Shown: positions 8,428-17,185, numbered from the stretch's first letter. The stretch is 64,000 nucleotides of DNA from Glycocaulis sp051859565 (GCF_051859565.1 NZ_JBHYFK010000006.1:1-64000); one strand, 5' to 3'. Numbers and translations: made by a program. The notes: a model not told the origin generated them from the letters alone.

Positions 8428-10353
8428 TTATTCTGCCGCAGCGTTGCGTGCCGTCAGGCGCCACATCAGATCGGCGATGCGGGGGGCAGGGGTATATTCG
8501 ACCGGCGCCCTCACCAGAATATTGCGTATATTAGTGATGTCATACGCGTCGCAGGCATCGCGCAGGCGGTGCAGTACGGGTTCAAGCTCGGCCCACGCCA
8601 TCGAGGTTACGGGCTCTGTCAGGATCCGCGGGTGACGGGTTGGCCGCGCATGGTCAGATACCAGTAATTCCTCGTGCAGCTTCTCGGCAGGCCCCAGTTT
8701 TCCGAAAACGATCTCGATATCGCCTGTTTCCGCTCCGCGTTCGCCGGCGACATAAGGTTTCAGGCCAGACAGTCTGATGATGCGCCGGGCAAGGTCGTAG
8801 ACCTTCACCGGCTCGCCCATGTCGAGAACGAAGACGTCTCCTCCCCGCGCAAGCGCACTTGCCTGGATGACCAGCTGGGATGCCTCGGGAATGGTCATGA
8901 AGTAGCGGGTGACGTCCGGATGGGTCACCGTTACCGGCCCTCCGGCGGCAATCTGGCGGCGGAACAACGGAACAACAGAGCCCGAGGACTCCAGAACATT
9001 GCCGAACCTGACCATGCAGAAACGGGTGCGCGACTGCTCGGAAGCCAGCGACTGGCAGACCAGCTCTGCCATCCGTTTGCTGGCGCCCATGATATTGGTC
9101 GGCCGTACCGCCTTGTCGGTGGAAACGAGCACGAACATGTTTACGCCCGCCTGAATGGCGGCGCGCGCCATGGTCAATGTGCCGAACGTGTTATTGCGCA
9201 GGCCCTCGACGACGTTCTCCTCCACAAGATTGACGTGCTTGTAGGCGGCGGCGTGAAAAATCGTGTTCACACCCAGCCGGGCGAGGACTGTACTTATCCG
9301 GCCTTCGTGCTGGACCGAGCCGAGCAGCGGCGTGATGACAACATCGATCCCCTCCTTGGAGGCCATTGCATCCAGCTCGCGTTCGATCATGTAAAGCGCG
9401 ATCTCTGACTGTTCGAGCAGGGCAAGCTGGCTGGGTTTCTGCCGGAGGATTTGCCGGCAGAGTTCGGAGCCTATTGATCCGCCCGCTCCGGTCACCAGCA
9501 CCACCTTGCCAGCGATATTGGCGCCCATCAGAGCGGGATCGGGGGGAACCGGGTCACGCCCGAGCATGTCCTCGGGGGCCACTTGTCTGATCTCGCTTAC
9601 ATTGGCCCGTCCAGAGACGATATCGCTCATGTCGGGAATGGTCTGGACTCGGACGGGCAGGTCTTCCATCTGCGCGATGATGCGTTTGCGCTGGGCGAGC
9701 GTTGCGCTGGGGATGGCCAGAAGCACAATTTTCGCGCCAGTGGAGGCCATCAGGCGCGGTACGGCCTGGGGCGGAAATACCTCCAACCCGCCGATATGGG
9801 CGCCCTGAAGCTCCGGCGAATCGTCCACAAAGGCGACCGGCAGATAGTCTGAAGCCTGCTGGAGGGATACCAGAACCTGGCGGCCACACATGCCGGCGCC
9901 GTAGATGATGACACGCGACTTCTGCAATGACCGGCGCTGAAGGAAGAGTGACCGGACGGCGAAACGTGCACCGCCTGCCAGGATGAACAGGAGCGGGGCG
10001 TAGATGAAGGGGACCGAGCGCGGCACCAGCAGCTGGAAGAAATGGCTGGCTGTGAACACGAACAAGGCTGAGAGAATGACGCCGAGACCAAGAGCCTTCA
10101 GCGAATCGGTTCCGATAAAGCGCACTACCGTCCGATAGATGCCCAGCCTGTCGAAAAGGAGCAAAGTCACAGGCAGCGTGATGGCCAGCGCTACCCAGAT
10201 CTGAGGCGCGCTTACCCAGTGCAGGCTATCCAGGCGCAGCATCATCGCAGCAAGGAAGCTTGCCGCGATGAAGAGGGCGTCCACAATGGTCAGAATCGCG
10301 CGCTTGACCGGACGCGGCCATTCGAAAATCTGATCAAGACCGCCGGAAATCAC
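8428..10353 (-). CDS. CapD/WbpM-type membrane UDP-sugar 4,6-dehydratase
   Basis: The 641-residue protein begins with four hydrophobic helices (roughly residues 15-120), then carries a CoA-binding-like Rossmann segment (VIIYGAGMCGRQVL, near 147). The main short-chain dehydrogenase domain has NAD loop VTGAGGSIGS near residue 289, the FHAAAYKHV segment and a STDKAVRPTNIMGASKR active-site region. This is the architecture of PglF/WbpM/CapD enzymes, which dehydrate UDP-GlcNAc at the inner membrane as the first step to dideoxy or diamino sugars. It sits upstream of cysD on the same strand, 95 bases apart, which links amino-sugar synthesis with sulfation. The exact sugar product cannot be told. Confidence 0.9.
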   Translation of the reverse strand: MISGGLDQIFEWPRPVKRAILTIVDALFIAASFLAAMMLRLDSLHWVSAPQIWVALAITLPVTLLLFDRLGIYRTVVRFIGTDSLKALGLGVILSALFVFTASHFFQLLVPRSVPFIYAPLLFILAGGARFAVRSLFLQRRSLQKSRVIIYGAGMCGRQVLVSLQQASDYLPVAFVDDSPELQGAHIGGLEVFPPQAVPRLMASTGAKIVLLAIPSATLAQRKRIIAQMEDLPVRVQTIPDMSDIVSGRANVSEIRQVAPEDMLGRDPVPPDPALMGANIAGKVVLVTGAGGSIGSELCRQILRQKPSQLALLEQSEIALYMIERELDAMASKEGIDVVITPLLGSVQHEGRISTVLARLGVNTIFHAAAYKHVNLVEENVVEGLRNNTFGTLTMARAAIQAGVNMFVLVSTDKAVRPTNIMGASKRMAELVCQSLASEQSRTRFCMVRFGNVLESSGSVVPLFRRQIAAGGPVTVTHPDVTRYFMTIPEASQLVIQASALARGGDVFVLDMGEPVKVYDLARRIIRLSGLKPYVAGERGAETGDIEIVFGKLGPAEKLHEELLVSDHARPTRHPRILTEPVTSMAWAELEPVLHRLRDACDAYDITNIRNILVRAPVEYTPAPRIADLMWRLTARNAAAE

Positions 10354-10589
10354 CGATATCCGCCTTTCCTGCGAGCCGCTGGTCCATCCCGCTGTAAGGT
10401 GAGATCAAGCGGTCCGGTTGGATTACAAAAGCCCTGCTGCCCCCGCCTGCTGCTCTGATAAACGTGTCTGGCAGGCGTGGATATGATTAAATGCCCCTGA
10501 TTTGAAGGGCAGGGTAATCCTGTATTGCTCCGGCTACAAACTTTGTGTGATCGACCCGTCCGGAGCCAAGGGCAAGGTGGGGAACCAGC

Positions 10590-11231
10590 ATGGTGCAAAG
10601 TGCCTGCCCGGTTTGTGCCGGGCGCCAGGTTGAGGCCTTTTTCAATGAGGGGGCGAAGGTCTATAGCCGCTGCCTTGGGTGCGGCGCGCGATATCTCGAG
10701 CCCTGCTACCGCCCGGATGCGGATACCGAACGCGCCCATTATGACCTGCATGAGAACGACGCTTCGCACGCAGGCTACAGACATTTTCTGTCACGCCTCG
10801 CCGAGCCGCTGCTGGAGAGGCTGCCAGAGGGCAGCCACGGGCTGGACTATGGTTGCGGTCCCGGCCCCGCACTGGCGGCCATGATGGAGGAGGCAGGTCA
10901 TTCGGTGGCGCTCTACGATCCGTTCTATGCGCCGGGCGCCGCGGTTCTGGACCGGACATATGATTTCATCACGTGCAGCGAGGTGGCCGAGCACTTCCAT
11001 GATCCAGCGGCCGAGTTTGCGCGGCTTGATGATCTGCTCAGACCAGGCGGATGGCTGGGCGTGATGACCTGCTTTCACACCGATGATGCCCGGTTTGGTG
11101 GCTGGCACTACCGCAAGGACCCCACTCATGTGGTTTTCTATCGCGAGGAGACCCTGCGCTGGCTGGCGGGACATTTCGGCTGGCACTGCGAGATACCGGC
11201 CAAGGACATCGCCCTGATGAGAAAGCCTTGA
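10590..11231 (+). CDS. Class I methyltransferase with N-terminal zinc ribbon
   Basis: The protein has 213 residues. A zinc-ribbon-like knuckle is formed by CPVC (Cys 6 and 9) and CLGCG (Cys 28 and 31). The SAM domain has LDYGCGPGPAL at 85-95 and the post-motif EVAEHF at 131-136, and the C-terminus is FGWHCEIPAKDIALMRKP. This corresponds to the Methyltransf_23-type family. Its stop codon overlaps the TTG start of the Hen1-like gene (TTGA), so the two are translationally coupled. The knuckle may recruit a nucleic acid or protein substrate, which is an inference. Confidence 0.75.
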   Translation: MVQSACPVCAGRQVEAFFNEGAKVYSRCLGCGARYLEPCYRPDADTERAHYDLHENDASHAGYRHFLSRLAEPLLERLPEGSHGLDYGCGPGPALAAMMEEAGHSVALYDPFYAPGAAVLDRTYDFITCSEVAEHFHDPAAEFARLDDLLRPGGWLGVMTCFHTDDARFGGWHYRKDPTHVVFYREETLRWLAGHFGWHCEIPAKDIALMRKP

Positions 11232-11839
11232 GCACAGCCCTGCATGAAGAGCGTCTGCAGGCGGTGATGGACGTGCTGCGCCTGACAAGCGCCCGTTCGG
11301 TTGCCGATCTGGGATGCGGTGATGGCGCGCTTTTGCTACGTCTGGCCAAAGACCCTGCCTTTGTGCGTCTGGCGGGCATTGAGCAATCCGTTACCGCGCT
11401 TGGGGCATTGCGCGCGGCACTGGCCGTCCTTGATGAAAATATCCGCAACCGTGTGACGCTGATTGAAGGCTCCATGCTCGAGCCGCGCCCCGAGCTGGCA
11501 GGGGTCGACGCGGTAGTGATGGTGGAAACCATCGAACACCTGCCTCCTGACCAGCTTTCGCGCTGGGAGAAGGCGGTCTTTGATATCATCGCGCCGAAAC
11601 TGGTGGTCATCACCACACCCAACGCCGAATACAATCCGTTGCTGGGCGTGCCCGTTCACCGTTTCCGCCATCCCGAACACACGTTTGAGTGGGACCGGGC
11701 GCGCTTCCGGGCATGGGCCGAAGGCGTGGCGGCGCGTCACAACAGGCGCTGGCTGGTGCGTGATATTGCCGGTGTGCGCGACGGGGTGGGCGGCGCAAGC
11801 CAGATGGCCATCTTTTTCGATCCCGATCTTGTGATCTGA
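11228..11839 (+). CDS. Hen1-like RNA 3'-terminal 2'-O-methyltransferase domain protein
   Basis: This 203-residue methyltransferase has its SAM loop ADLGCGDG at 26-33. It also carries the metal-binding signature of the Hen1 family: ETIEH (Glu100, Glu103, His104) plus a later histidine in RHPEHTFEWDR (His151). It ends with a GVGGASQMAIF stretch, as Hen1 proteins do. Hen1 enzymes add a 2'-O-methyl group to the 3' end of RNA with a Mn or Mg ion. Bacterial Hen1 usually has an extra N-terminal domain and a Pnkp partner. Here only the catalytic domain is present and no pnkp is in the window. The start is TTG within TTGA, supported because family similarity begins at once. Substrate unknown. Confidence 0.7.
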   Translation: MSTALHEERLQAVMDVLRLTSARSVADLGCGDGALLLRLAKDPAFVRLAGIEQSVTALGALRAALAVLDENIRNRVTLIEGSMLEPRPELAGVDAVVMVETIEHLPPDQLSRWEKAVFDIIAPKLVVITTPNAEYNPLLGVPVHRFRHPEHTFEWDRARFRAWAEGVAARHNRRWLVRDIAGVRDGVGGASQMAIFFDPDLVI

Positions 11840-11990
11840 CCGCAATACGCCTTGCATTCGCCGCAAAGCATGCGCATACACCGCGCCAGCGCATAAGTGC
11901 TGCGTGCGTAGAAAGGCCCTCCTAAGGGCTTCAAGCGTGGCCTGATCGGACCGGTAGCGGACATCTCCCGCAAACCTTCAGTCCGGGCGT

Positions 11991-12026
11991 GAGATGCATG
12001 ATCTGCCAGTGTGGCAGGCCCATCTC
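11991..12026 (+). promoter_or_regulatory. Two-tier hairpin in the leader of the DEAD-box helicase gene
   Basis: The 278 bases before the helicase hold a nested inverted repeat. The outer arms are GAGATG (11991-11996) and CATCTC (12021-12026); the inner arms are CTGCCA (12003-12008) and TGGCAG (12012-12017) with a three-base loop. A smaller hairpin, GCCC-TCCTAA-GGGC, lies at 11916-11929. Long structured leaders are known for cold-induced DEAD-box helicase genes. Such a role here is an inference, and the structure lies about 90 bases before the start codon. Confidence 0.45.
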
Positions 12027-12117
12027 CTAACCGGCGGCTGATCTGCGCAGTTGTCAAAAAACAAAACTCCCCTCGCGGGCTGACGCATGTTTGCGCGCCC
12101 GCATGAAAGGCATTGAT

Positions 12118-13431
12118 ATGACTAAATTTACTGAGCTGGGCCTTGCGGCCCCGGTCGAGCGTGCAGTCGTGGATGAAGGCTATGAGACGCCGACACCGAT
12201 TCAGGTGCGCGCCATCCCGCCGCTTCTGCAGGGCAAGGACGTTGTCGGCATCGCCCAGACGGGCACCGGCAAGACGGCGGCCTTCGTGCTGCCGATCCTG
12301 ACCCGCCTGCTGGCTGAAAAGAAGCAGGCTCCGGGCCTCTCCTGCCGCTGCCTGATCCTTGCGCCAACGCGCGAGCTGGCTGCCCAGATTGGCGATTCCA
12401 TCGCCGTTTATGGCCGCCATACGGGCCTGACGCATGCGGTTGTCTTTGGCGGTGTGAAGCACGGGCCGCAGGTGCGTGCCCTTGCGCGCGGCCTCGATAT
12501 TCTGGTGGCCACGCCCGGCCGTCTGCTGGACCATGTGGCCGACCGCAAGGCGCGCCTCGACCTCACCTCGCTGGTTGTGCTCGACGAAGCCGACCAGATG
12601 CTCGATCTCGGCTTCATGCCGGCGCTTCGCAAAATCCTGCACATGGTGGGCAAGCCGCGCCAGACGGTGATGTTCTCGGCCACCATGCCGCCGCCTATCC
12701 GCGCGCTGGCAGACGACTTCCTGCACGATCCGGTGACGGTGGCCGTTGCCAACCAGTCCAAGCCGGTCGAGCGCATCGAGCAATCGGTCATGTATGTCGG
12801 CACGGCGGAAAAGCGTCAGGCGTTGATCGACCTGATGGCGCCGGAAGCCAACAAGAGCACCATCATCTTCACCCGCACCAAGCGCGGGGCCGACAAGGTG
12901 GCGAAGTTTCTGGCCGAGTACGGCCACAAGGCGGCTGCCATTCACGGCAACAAGAGCCAGAACCAGCGCGAGAAAGCGCTTGCCGCGTTCAAGTCCGGCG
13001 AGATGCGGGTGCTGGTAGCGACCGACATTGCCGCGCGCGGGCTGGATATTGATGGCGTGGAACTGGTGGTAAACTTTGAGCTGCCGAACGTGCCGGAATC
13101 CTATGTTCACCGGATCGGGCGTACAGCCCGTGCCGGCGCGCAAGGCCGGGCCGTGGCTCTGGTGGCCCCGGACGAGCGTGGCCTGCTGCAGGATATCGAG
13201 AAGCTCACGGGTCTGCGGATCAAGGGGCTCAATGATGCGCCGCCGATCTCTGGCCCGACGCGTCCGGTTCAGCCCCAGCGCGGCCCGCGCCGGGGTGGCG
13301 GACACGGTGGTGGCCAGGGCGGCAATCGTCAGGGCGGCCAGCGTGGCCAGCAGAACAATGGTGGCGGCGGCCAGAAGCGTTCAGGCAATCGCCGGCGCAA
13401 GCCCGGCGGTGGTCAACGCCAGAGCGCGTAA
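12118..13431 (+). CDS. DEAD-box ATP-dependent RNA helicase (RhlE-like)
   Basis: All helicase motifs are present in this 437-residue protein: the Q motif region (Phe4, Gln29), Walker A AQTGTGKT (46-53), PTRELA (83-88), TPGR (132-135), DEAD (156-159), SAT (187-189), ARGLDI (306-311) and HRIGRTAR (331-338). The last 60 residues are a glycine-, arginine- and glutamine-rich tail that probably binds RNA. It unwinds RNA duplexes in ribosome assembly or mRNA decay. The ATG at 12118 was chosen because AAAGG stands eight bases upstream; a TTG 27 bases earlier lacks this. The structured leader suggests post-transcriptional control, perhaps at low temperature. Confidence 0.93.
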   Translation: MTKFTELGLAAPVERAVVDEGYETPTPIQVRAIPPLLQGKDVVGIAQTGTGKTAAFVLPILTRLLAEKKQAPGLSCRCLILAPTRELAAQIGDSIAVYGRHTGLTHAVVFGGVKHGPQVRALARGLDILVATPGRLLDHVADRKARLDLTSLVVLDEADQMLDLGFMPALRKILHMVGKPRQTVMFSATMPPPIRALADDFLHDPVTVAVANQSKPVERIEQSVMYVGTAEKRQALIDLMAPEANKSTIIFTRTKRGADKVAKFLAEYGHKAAAIHGNKSQNQREKALAAFKSGEMRVLVATDIAARGLDIDGVELVVNFELPNVPESYVHRIGRTARAGAQGRAVALVAPDERGLLQDIEKLTGLRIKGLNDAPPISGPTRPVQPQRGPRRGGGHGGGQGGNRQGGQRGQQNNGGGGQKRSGNRRRKPGGGQRQSA

Positions 13432-13449
13432 CCGCTCCAGCACTCCCTT

Positions 13450-13606
13450 CGTCGTTCCCGCTTGAGGCGGGAGCCCAGAGCTGATTGGCACCTGCCTTCG
13501 CCCTTCGATCTCTGGACCCCCACCTGCGTGGGGGTGACGAGTTGGGGTGCGCAGACTACGCCCGCTTCAGCGGAAGCGGGCGTCATGACCGGGCCAAAGC
13601 CGGACA
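13450..13606. repeat. Dispersed palindromic repeat (copy 1)
   Basis: The gap between the helicase and pckA is filled by a mobile-looking palindromic element. The part at 13450-13540 begins CGTCGTTCCCGC and ends GGGGGTGACGA. It closely resembles the element at 24229-24317, including the internal CCAGAG and GATCTCTGGA blocks. It is followed by a perfect ten-base-pair hairpin (13559-13568 with 13573-13582, loop AGCG). No reading frame of interest is present. Such elements are common between convergent genes of alphaproteobacteria and may act as transcription end points. Confidence 0.75.
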
Positions 13607-13628
13607 ATCTCCATTTTGGCCCGGCCAG

Positions 13629-15251
13629 CTACTCCGCTGCCGCCCGGATGGCGTCCGGGCTGGGGGCGGAGGCTCGCACTGCCGGATCCACATGAGTCTC
13701 GAACTTCTCAAAGTTCGCCACGAACATGTCAGCCAGTTTCAGCGCCTGCGCGTCATAGGCGGATGCATCGCTCCAGGTCTGGCGCGGATCGAGGATGGCC
13801 GGGTCAATGCCGGGTACCGATACCGGCACGTCAAAGCCGAAGACCGGATCTTTCCGGAACTGGGCCGCTGACAGTGAACCGTCGATGGCTGCGTTCAGTA
13901 GCGTGCGCGTGGCGCGGATCGGCATGCGGTGGCCCACGCCATAGGCGCCGCCCGTCCAGCCTGTATTGACCAGCCAGCATTGCACGCCGTGGCGGGCGAT
14001 CAGCTCGCGCAGGAGATTGCCATACTCGGCAGGGTGGCGCGGCATGAAGGGCGCGCCAAAGCAGGTGGAGAAGGTAGCCGACGGCTCGGTCACGCCCTTT
14101 TCGGTGCCTGCGACCTTGGCCGTATAGCCCGACAGGAAGTGATACATGGCCTGCGCCGGGGTCAGCCGTGCGATGGGCGGCATCACGCCAAACGCATCAC
14201 AGGTCAGCATGACCAGCGTGGACGGGTGGCCGCATGTGTTCTTGTCACAGGCATTGGGAATGTAGTGCAGCGGGTAGGCGCCGCGCGAGTTCTCGGCCAG
14301 TTCGGCGCTATCAAGATCGAGGGCGCGGGTTGCCGGGTCCATCACCACGTTTTCAAGGACGGTGCCCCACATGGCGGTGGTGGCGTAAATGTCCGGCTCG
14401 GCCTCTTTGGACAGGCGGATCATCTTGGCATAGCAGCCGCCCTCGAAATTGAAGAGGCCGTTTTCCGACCAGCCGTGCTCGTCATCCCCGATCAGCTTGC
14501 GCCTGGGATCAGCCGAGAGGGTGGTCTTGCCGGTACCCGACAGGCCGAAGAAGACCGCGCTATCGCCCTTCTCGCCCACATTGACCGAGCAGTGCATCGG
14601 CATGATGTGCTTTTCGGGCAGGAGGTAGTTCAGGATCGTGAAGACGGCCTTCTTGGTCTCGCCTGCGTAGGAGGTGCCGCCAATAAGGACCAGCTTTTCG
14701 GTGAAATTGATCGCGATGACGGTTTCAGAGCCATGGCGTGTGCCATGACGGTGCTCGTCGGCGCGGAAGCTTGGCAGGTTCACGATGGTGAATTCTGCTG
14801 CGAAGTCTGTCAGCTCTGCGTTTTCAGGCCGGCGCAGCAAATGGCGGATGAACAGCGAATGCCAGGCGAGCTCGGAGACGACCCGCACATTCAGGCGGTG
14901 GGCTTTGTCTGCGCCCGCGAACAGCTCCTGCACGAAGAGCTCGCGGCCCTCCATATGGGCGCGCATATCGGCCCAGAGCGCGTCGAAATGCGCCGGTGTC
15001 ATGGAGGCGTTGAAGTCCCACCAGATGTTTCCATCGGTGTTTTCGTCGCGCACGGTGAACTTGTCGCGCGCGGAGCGCCCGGTGTGCTGGCCGGTTTCGA
15101 CCAGTAGCGCGCCGCCCTTAGCCACACGGCCTTCGCCGCGCCGGATGGCTTCTTCGTAAAGGGCCGGTTCAAGCCAGTTGATGTTCAGCTTGCCTGGACG
15201 GGTAATACCCAGATCCCGCAGATCGCGGATCGGCGTTGCTACGTCAGACAT
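13629..15251 (-). CDS. pckA: Phosphoenolpyruvate carboxykinase (ATP)
   Basis: This 540-residue enzyme has the length and motifs of ATP-dependent PEP carboxykinase. The kinase P-loop GLSGTGKTT is at 236-244, directly followed by LSADPRRKLIGDDEHGW, which contains the metal-binding aspartates. GGTSYAGETKK lies at 191-201 and the INFTEKLVLIGG segment precedes it. It converts oxaloacetate and ATP to PEP, CO2 and ADP, the first step of gluconeogenesis, in the cytoplasm. It stands alone, with repeats downstream and the divergent DUF2891 gene upstream. Confidence 0.97.
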   Translation of the reverse strand: MSDVATPIRDLRDLGITRPGKLNINWLEPALYEEAIRRGEGRVAKGGALLVETGQHTGRSARDKFTVRDENTDGNIWWDFNASMTPAHFDALWADMRAHMEGRELFVQELFAGADKAHRLNVRVVSELAWHSLFIRHLLRRPENAELTDFAAEFTIVNLPSFRADEHRHGTRHGSETVIAINFTEKLVLIGGTSYAGETKKAVFTILNYLLPEKHIMPMHCSVNVGEKGDSAVFFGLSGTGKTTLSADPRRKLIGDDEHGWSENGLFNFEGGCYAKMIRLSKEAEPDIYATTAMWGTVLENVVMDPATRALDLDSAELAENSRGAYPLHYIPNACDKNTCGHPSTLVMLTCDAFGVMPPIARLTPAQAMYHFLSGYTAKVAGTEKGVTEPSATFSTCFGAPFMPRHPAEYGNLLRELIARHGVQCWLVNTGWTGGAYGVGHRMPIRATRTLLNAAIDGSLSAAQFRKDPVFGFDVPVSVPGIDPAILDPRQTWSDASAYDAQALKLADMFVANFEKFETHVDPAVRASAPSPDAIRAAAE

Positions 15252-15367
15252 GATATCTCCCTCGGACTGGCCCGCTTGCCGGGGCCTTGTCGTGCATGGC
15301 CTTCCTTCTAGCCCCGAAACAGCCGGCGCGCCAAGTACACAAAGTGCGGCGCTTTCCCCGCGGTGCG

Positions 15368-16540
15368 ATGGCGCCTAGGCTCGCGAAGCTGAACGGACAG
15401 GGAGGGTCGGCGAAGACGGGTTTCAGAAAATGGCTGCTGGTCTGGGCACTTGGCGGCTTCATGGTGGCCGGGGCCGGAGCCGCGAAAGCAGAGGAGGGCG
15501 ATGCCATGCTGGATGTTTCGCAGGCCGAGCGGTTTGCCCGGCTGGCGCTGGATTGTGTACACCGCGAATACCCCAACAAGATCGCGCACGTGCTGCATTC
15601 GGACGCGGATGCGCTGCCGCCGAGCCAGCTCACACCGATCTTCTATGGCTGTTATGACTGGCATTCCGCCGTGCATGGCCACTGGCTGCTGGTGCGCCTG
15701 ATGCGCCTTTATCCCGATTCGCCGATCGCAGCCCCGGCGCGCGCGGCGCTGGAGCGGAACTTCACCGATGACGCGGCTGCGGTGGAGGCCGCCTATATGG
15801 CAGGCGAAGGCCGGGCATCGTTTGAACGCCCTTACGGGCTTGCCTGGCTGCTTCAACTGACGGCGGAATTGCGCGCCTTTGACGATGCCGACGCGCAGCG
15901 CTGGGCCGAAACCCTGCGGCCGCTGGAGGCGGTTGCCGTCAGCCGCTATCTCGAATGGCTGCCCAATCTTGTCTACCCGGTGCGCTCGGGCACCCATAAC
16001 CAGACCGCGTTCGGCTTTGCGCTGGCGCTCGACTGGGCGCGCCAGACCGGGCATGGCGAGCTGGAAGCGCTGCTGGTGGAGAAGACGCGTGAGTTCCATC
16101 TGGCCGATGTGAACTGTCCGCTGGCGTATGAACCATCGGGCGAGGACTTCCTCTCGCCCTGCATGATGCAGGCCGACCTGATGCGCCGGGTGATGGGCCG
16201 GTCAGAGTTTTCCGACTGGCTGGCCGCCTTCATGCCGCAAATCCCCGAAGATGGCAGCGCGGACTGGATCCGCCCCGGCGTGGTGCTCGACCCCACAGAC
16301 GGTAAGCTGGTCCATCTGGACGGGTTCAACCTGTCACGCGCCTGGAATCTGGAGGCTATCGCCGCCCGCCTGCCGGAGGGCGATGCGCGTATCGCTTCAC
16401 TGCTCGCTTCGGCGGCCGAGCACCGTGAAGCAGGCGTCGCATCGGTCTCTGATGAGCATTATGAGGGCAGTCACTGGCTGGCGAGCTTTGCCACCTATCT
16501 GGTGACCGGCAAGGCGCTGGAGGCGATATTGCCGGAGTAG
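15368..16540 (+). CDS. DUF2891 family protein, exported
   Basis: The protein has 390 residues and matches the DUF2891 family, with RLALDCVHREYPNKI near residue 59 and FYGCYDWHSAVHGHW near 91; the histidines and acidic residues of the latter look like a conserved active or binding site. A signal peptide is visible: positive residues, then WLLVWALGGFMVAGAGAAKA, with probable cleavage before EEGDA. An all-alpha barrel of helical pairs is expected from the repeated helix pattern. The function is unknown. The frame is open 81 bases further upstream to 15287, but the ATG at 15368 gives a normal signal peptide. It is divergent from pckA. Confidence 0.8.
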   Translation: MAPRLAKLNGQGGSAKTGFRKWLLVWALGGFMVAGAGAAKAEEGDAMLDVSQAERFARLALDCVHREYPNKIAHVLHSDADALPPSQLTPIFYGCYDWHSAVHGHWLLVRLMRLYPDSPIAAPARAALERNFTDDAAAVEAAYMAGEGRASFERPYGLAWLLQLTAELRAFDDADAQRWAETLRPLEAVAVSRYLEWLPNLVYPVRSGTHNQTAFGFALALDWARQTGHGELEALLVEKTREFHLADVNCPLAYEPSGEDFLSPCMMQADLMRRVMGRSEFSDWLAAFMPQIPEDGSADWIRPGVVLDPTDGKLVHLDGFNLSRAWNLEAIAARLPEGDARIASLLASAAEHREAGVASVSDEHYEGSHWLASFATYLVTGKALEAILPE

Positions 16541-16554
16541 CATTCTGGCCTTGA

Positions 16555-16571
16555 TTGGCATATTATGCCAA
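16555..16571. promoter_or_regulatory. Palindromic operator of the parDE genes
   Basis: A perfect 17-base palindrome (two eight-base arms, TTGGCATA and TATGCCAA, around one T) lies 18 bases before the antitoxin start. It contains a TATTAT sequence that could be the -10 box. ParD-type ribbon-helix-helix antitoxins repress their own operon at such palindromes, so this is the probable autoregulatory site. Confidence 0.7.
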
Positions 16572-16589
16572 CAATCCGAGGAGGCAGTA

Positions 16590-16865
16590 ATGGTCACGCG
16601 CAACGTGGTGCTCACCGATACCCAGGCCGAGATGCTGGACGGTCTGGTGAAATCAGGCCGCTATCAGAATGTGAGCGAAGCCATGCGTGCGGGGCTGCGC
16701 CTGCTGGAGCGGGAGGAAGCGACGATGGCGGCCTTGCGCGGACGCATCGAAGCCAGCCTCGCCGAGGCCGATGCGGGCGAGTTCGCCGATGGCAGCGTCG
16801 AAGACATTATCAATCAGGCTTTCGATAGCGCGGAGCGCCGCCACAGCAGACGTAATTCTGCCTGA
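16590..16865 (+). CDS. parD: ParD-family antitoxin (ribbon-helix-helix)
   Basis: This is a 91-residue antitoxin. The N-terminal part (TRNVVLTDTQAEMLDGLV, then SGRYQNVSEAMRAGLRLL) is a classic ribbon-helix-helix DNA-binding domain of the ParD/CC2985 type. The C-terminal acidic part would wrap the toxin. A strong ribosome site, GAGGAGG, stands just before the ATG, so the start is secure, and the operator palindrome lies upstream. The stop overlaps the toxin start by one base (TGATG), which couples the two. It neutralises ParE and represses the operon. Confidence 0.88.
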   Translation: MVTRNVVLTDTQAEMLDGLVKSGRYQNVSEAMRAGLRLLEREEATMAALRGRIEASLAEADAGEFADGSVEDIINQAFDSAERRHSRRNSA

Positions 16866-17185
16866 TGGCCATTCGCTTTACGTCACGCGCCGTTGCGGCG
16901 CTTGTGGATATCGCGGACTGGACATTTGACCGTTTCGGCCCGGAACAGGCTCAGGCTTATCGCCTTGAACTGCTGGGTGCCTGCCAGTCCCTGCCGGCGC
17001 CATCCCCTCTCGACCGGCGTCTGCACGGCCTGACGATGCGCGGTGACGGCGAAGTGGCCTGCCGGCGTGCGTCCATGCATTTCATCGTGTTCCGGCGAAC
17101 AGGCCGGGACGTCGAAATACTCGACTTTCTGCACGTGCGCAGTGACCTGGCCGCCCGCCTCAAGGCTCTCGAAAAGGAAGGTTAG
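16865..17185 (+). CDS. parE: ParE/RelE-family toxin
   Basis: The 106-residue protein shows the ParE/RelE-superfamily layout: IRFTSRAVAALVDIADWTFDRFG at the start (the early helix pair), a central strand region with RRLHGLTMRGDGEVACRR, and a final strand FRRTGRDVEILDFLHVRSDL. ParE toxins inhibit DNA gyrase, while RelE types cut mRNA; the sequence favours ParE by its antitoxin partner. It looks intact. Its stop interlocks with that of the convergent pirin gene in the four bases TTAG. Confidence 0.83.
   Translation: MAIRFTSRAVAALVDIADWTFDRFGPEQAQAYRLELLGACQSLPAPSPLDRRLHGLTMRGDGEVACRRASMHFIVFRRTGRDVEILDFLHVRSDLAARLKALEKEG

Noticed and set aside
8333..8464. N-terminal extension of cysD
   Set aside because: The extension would enter the dehydratase gene and has no similarity to CysD proteins; the ATG at 8332 fits the family length.
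11737..13305. Long open frame on the minus strand opposite the DEAD-box helicase
   Set aside because: It lies antisense to a gene with all helicase motifs and has no recognisable domain. High GC makes such mirror frames common.
13929..15107. Long plus-strand frame opposite pckA
   Set aside because: It is a mirror of a certain metabolic gene and shows no family motif or ribosome site.
16555..17185. parDE considered as part of a mobile island
   Set aside because: No integrase, repeats or base-composition change around it; flanks are ordinary chromosomal genes.
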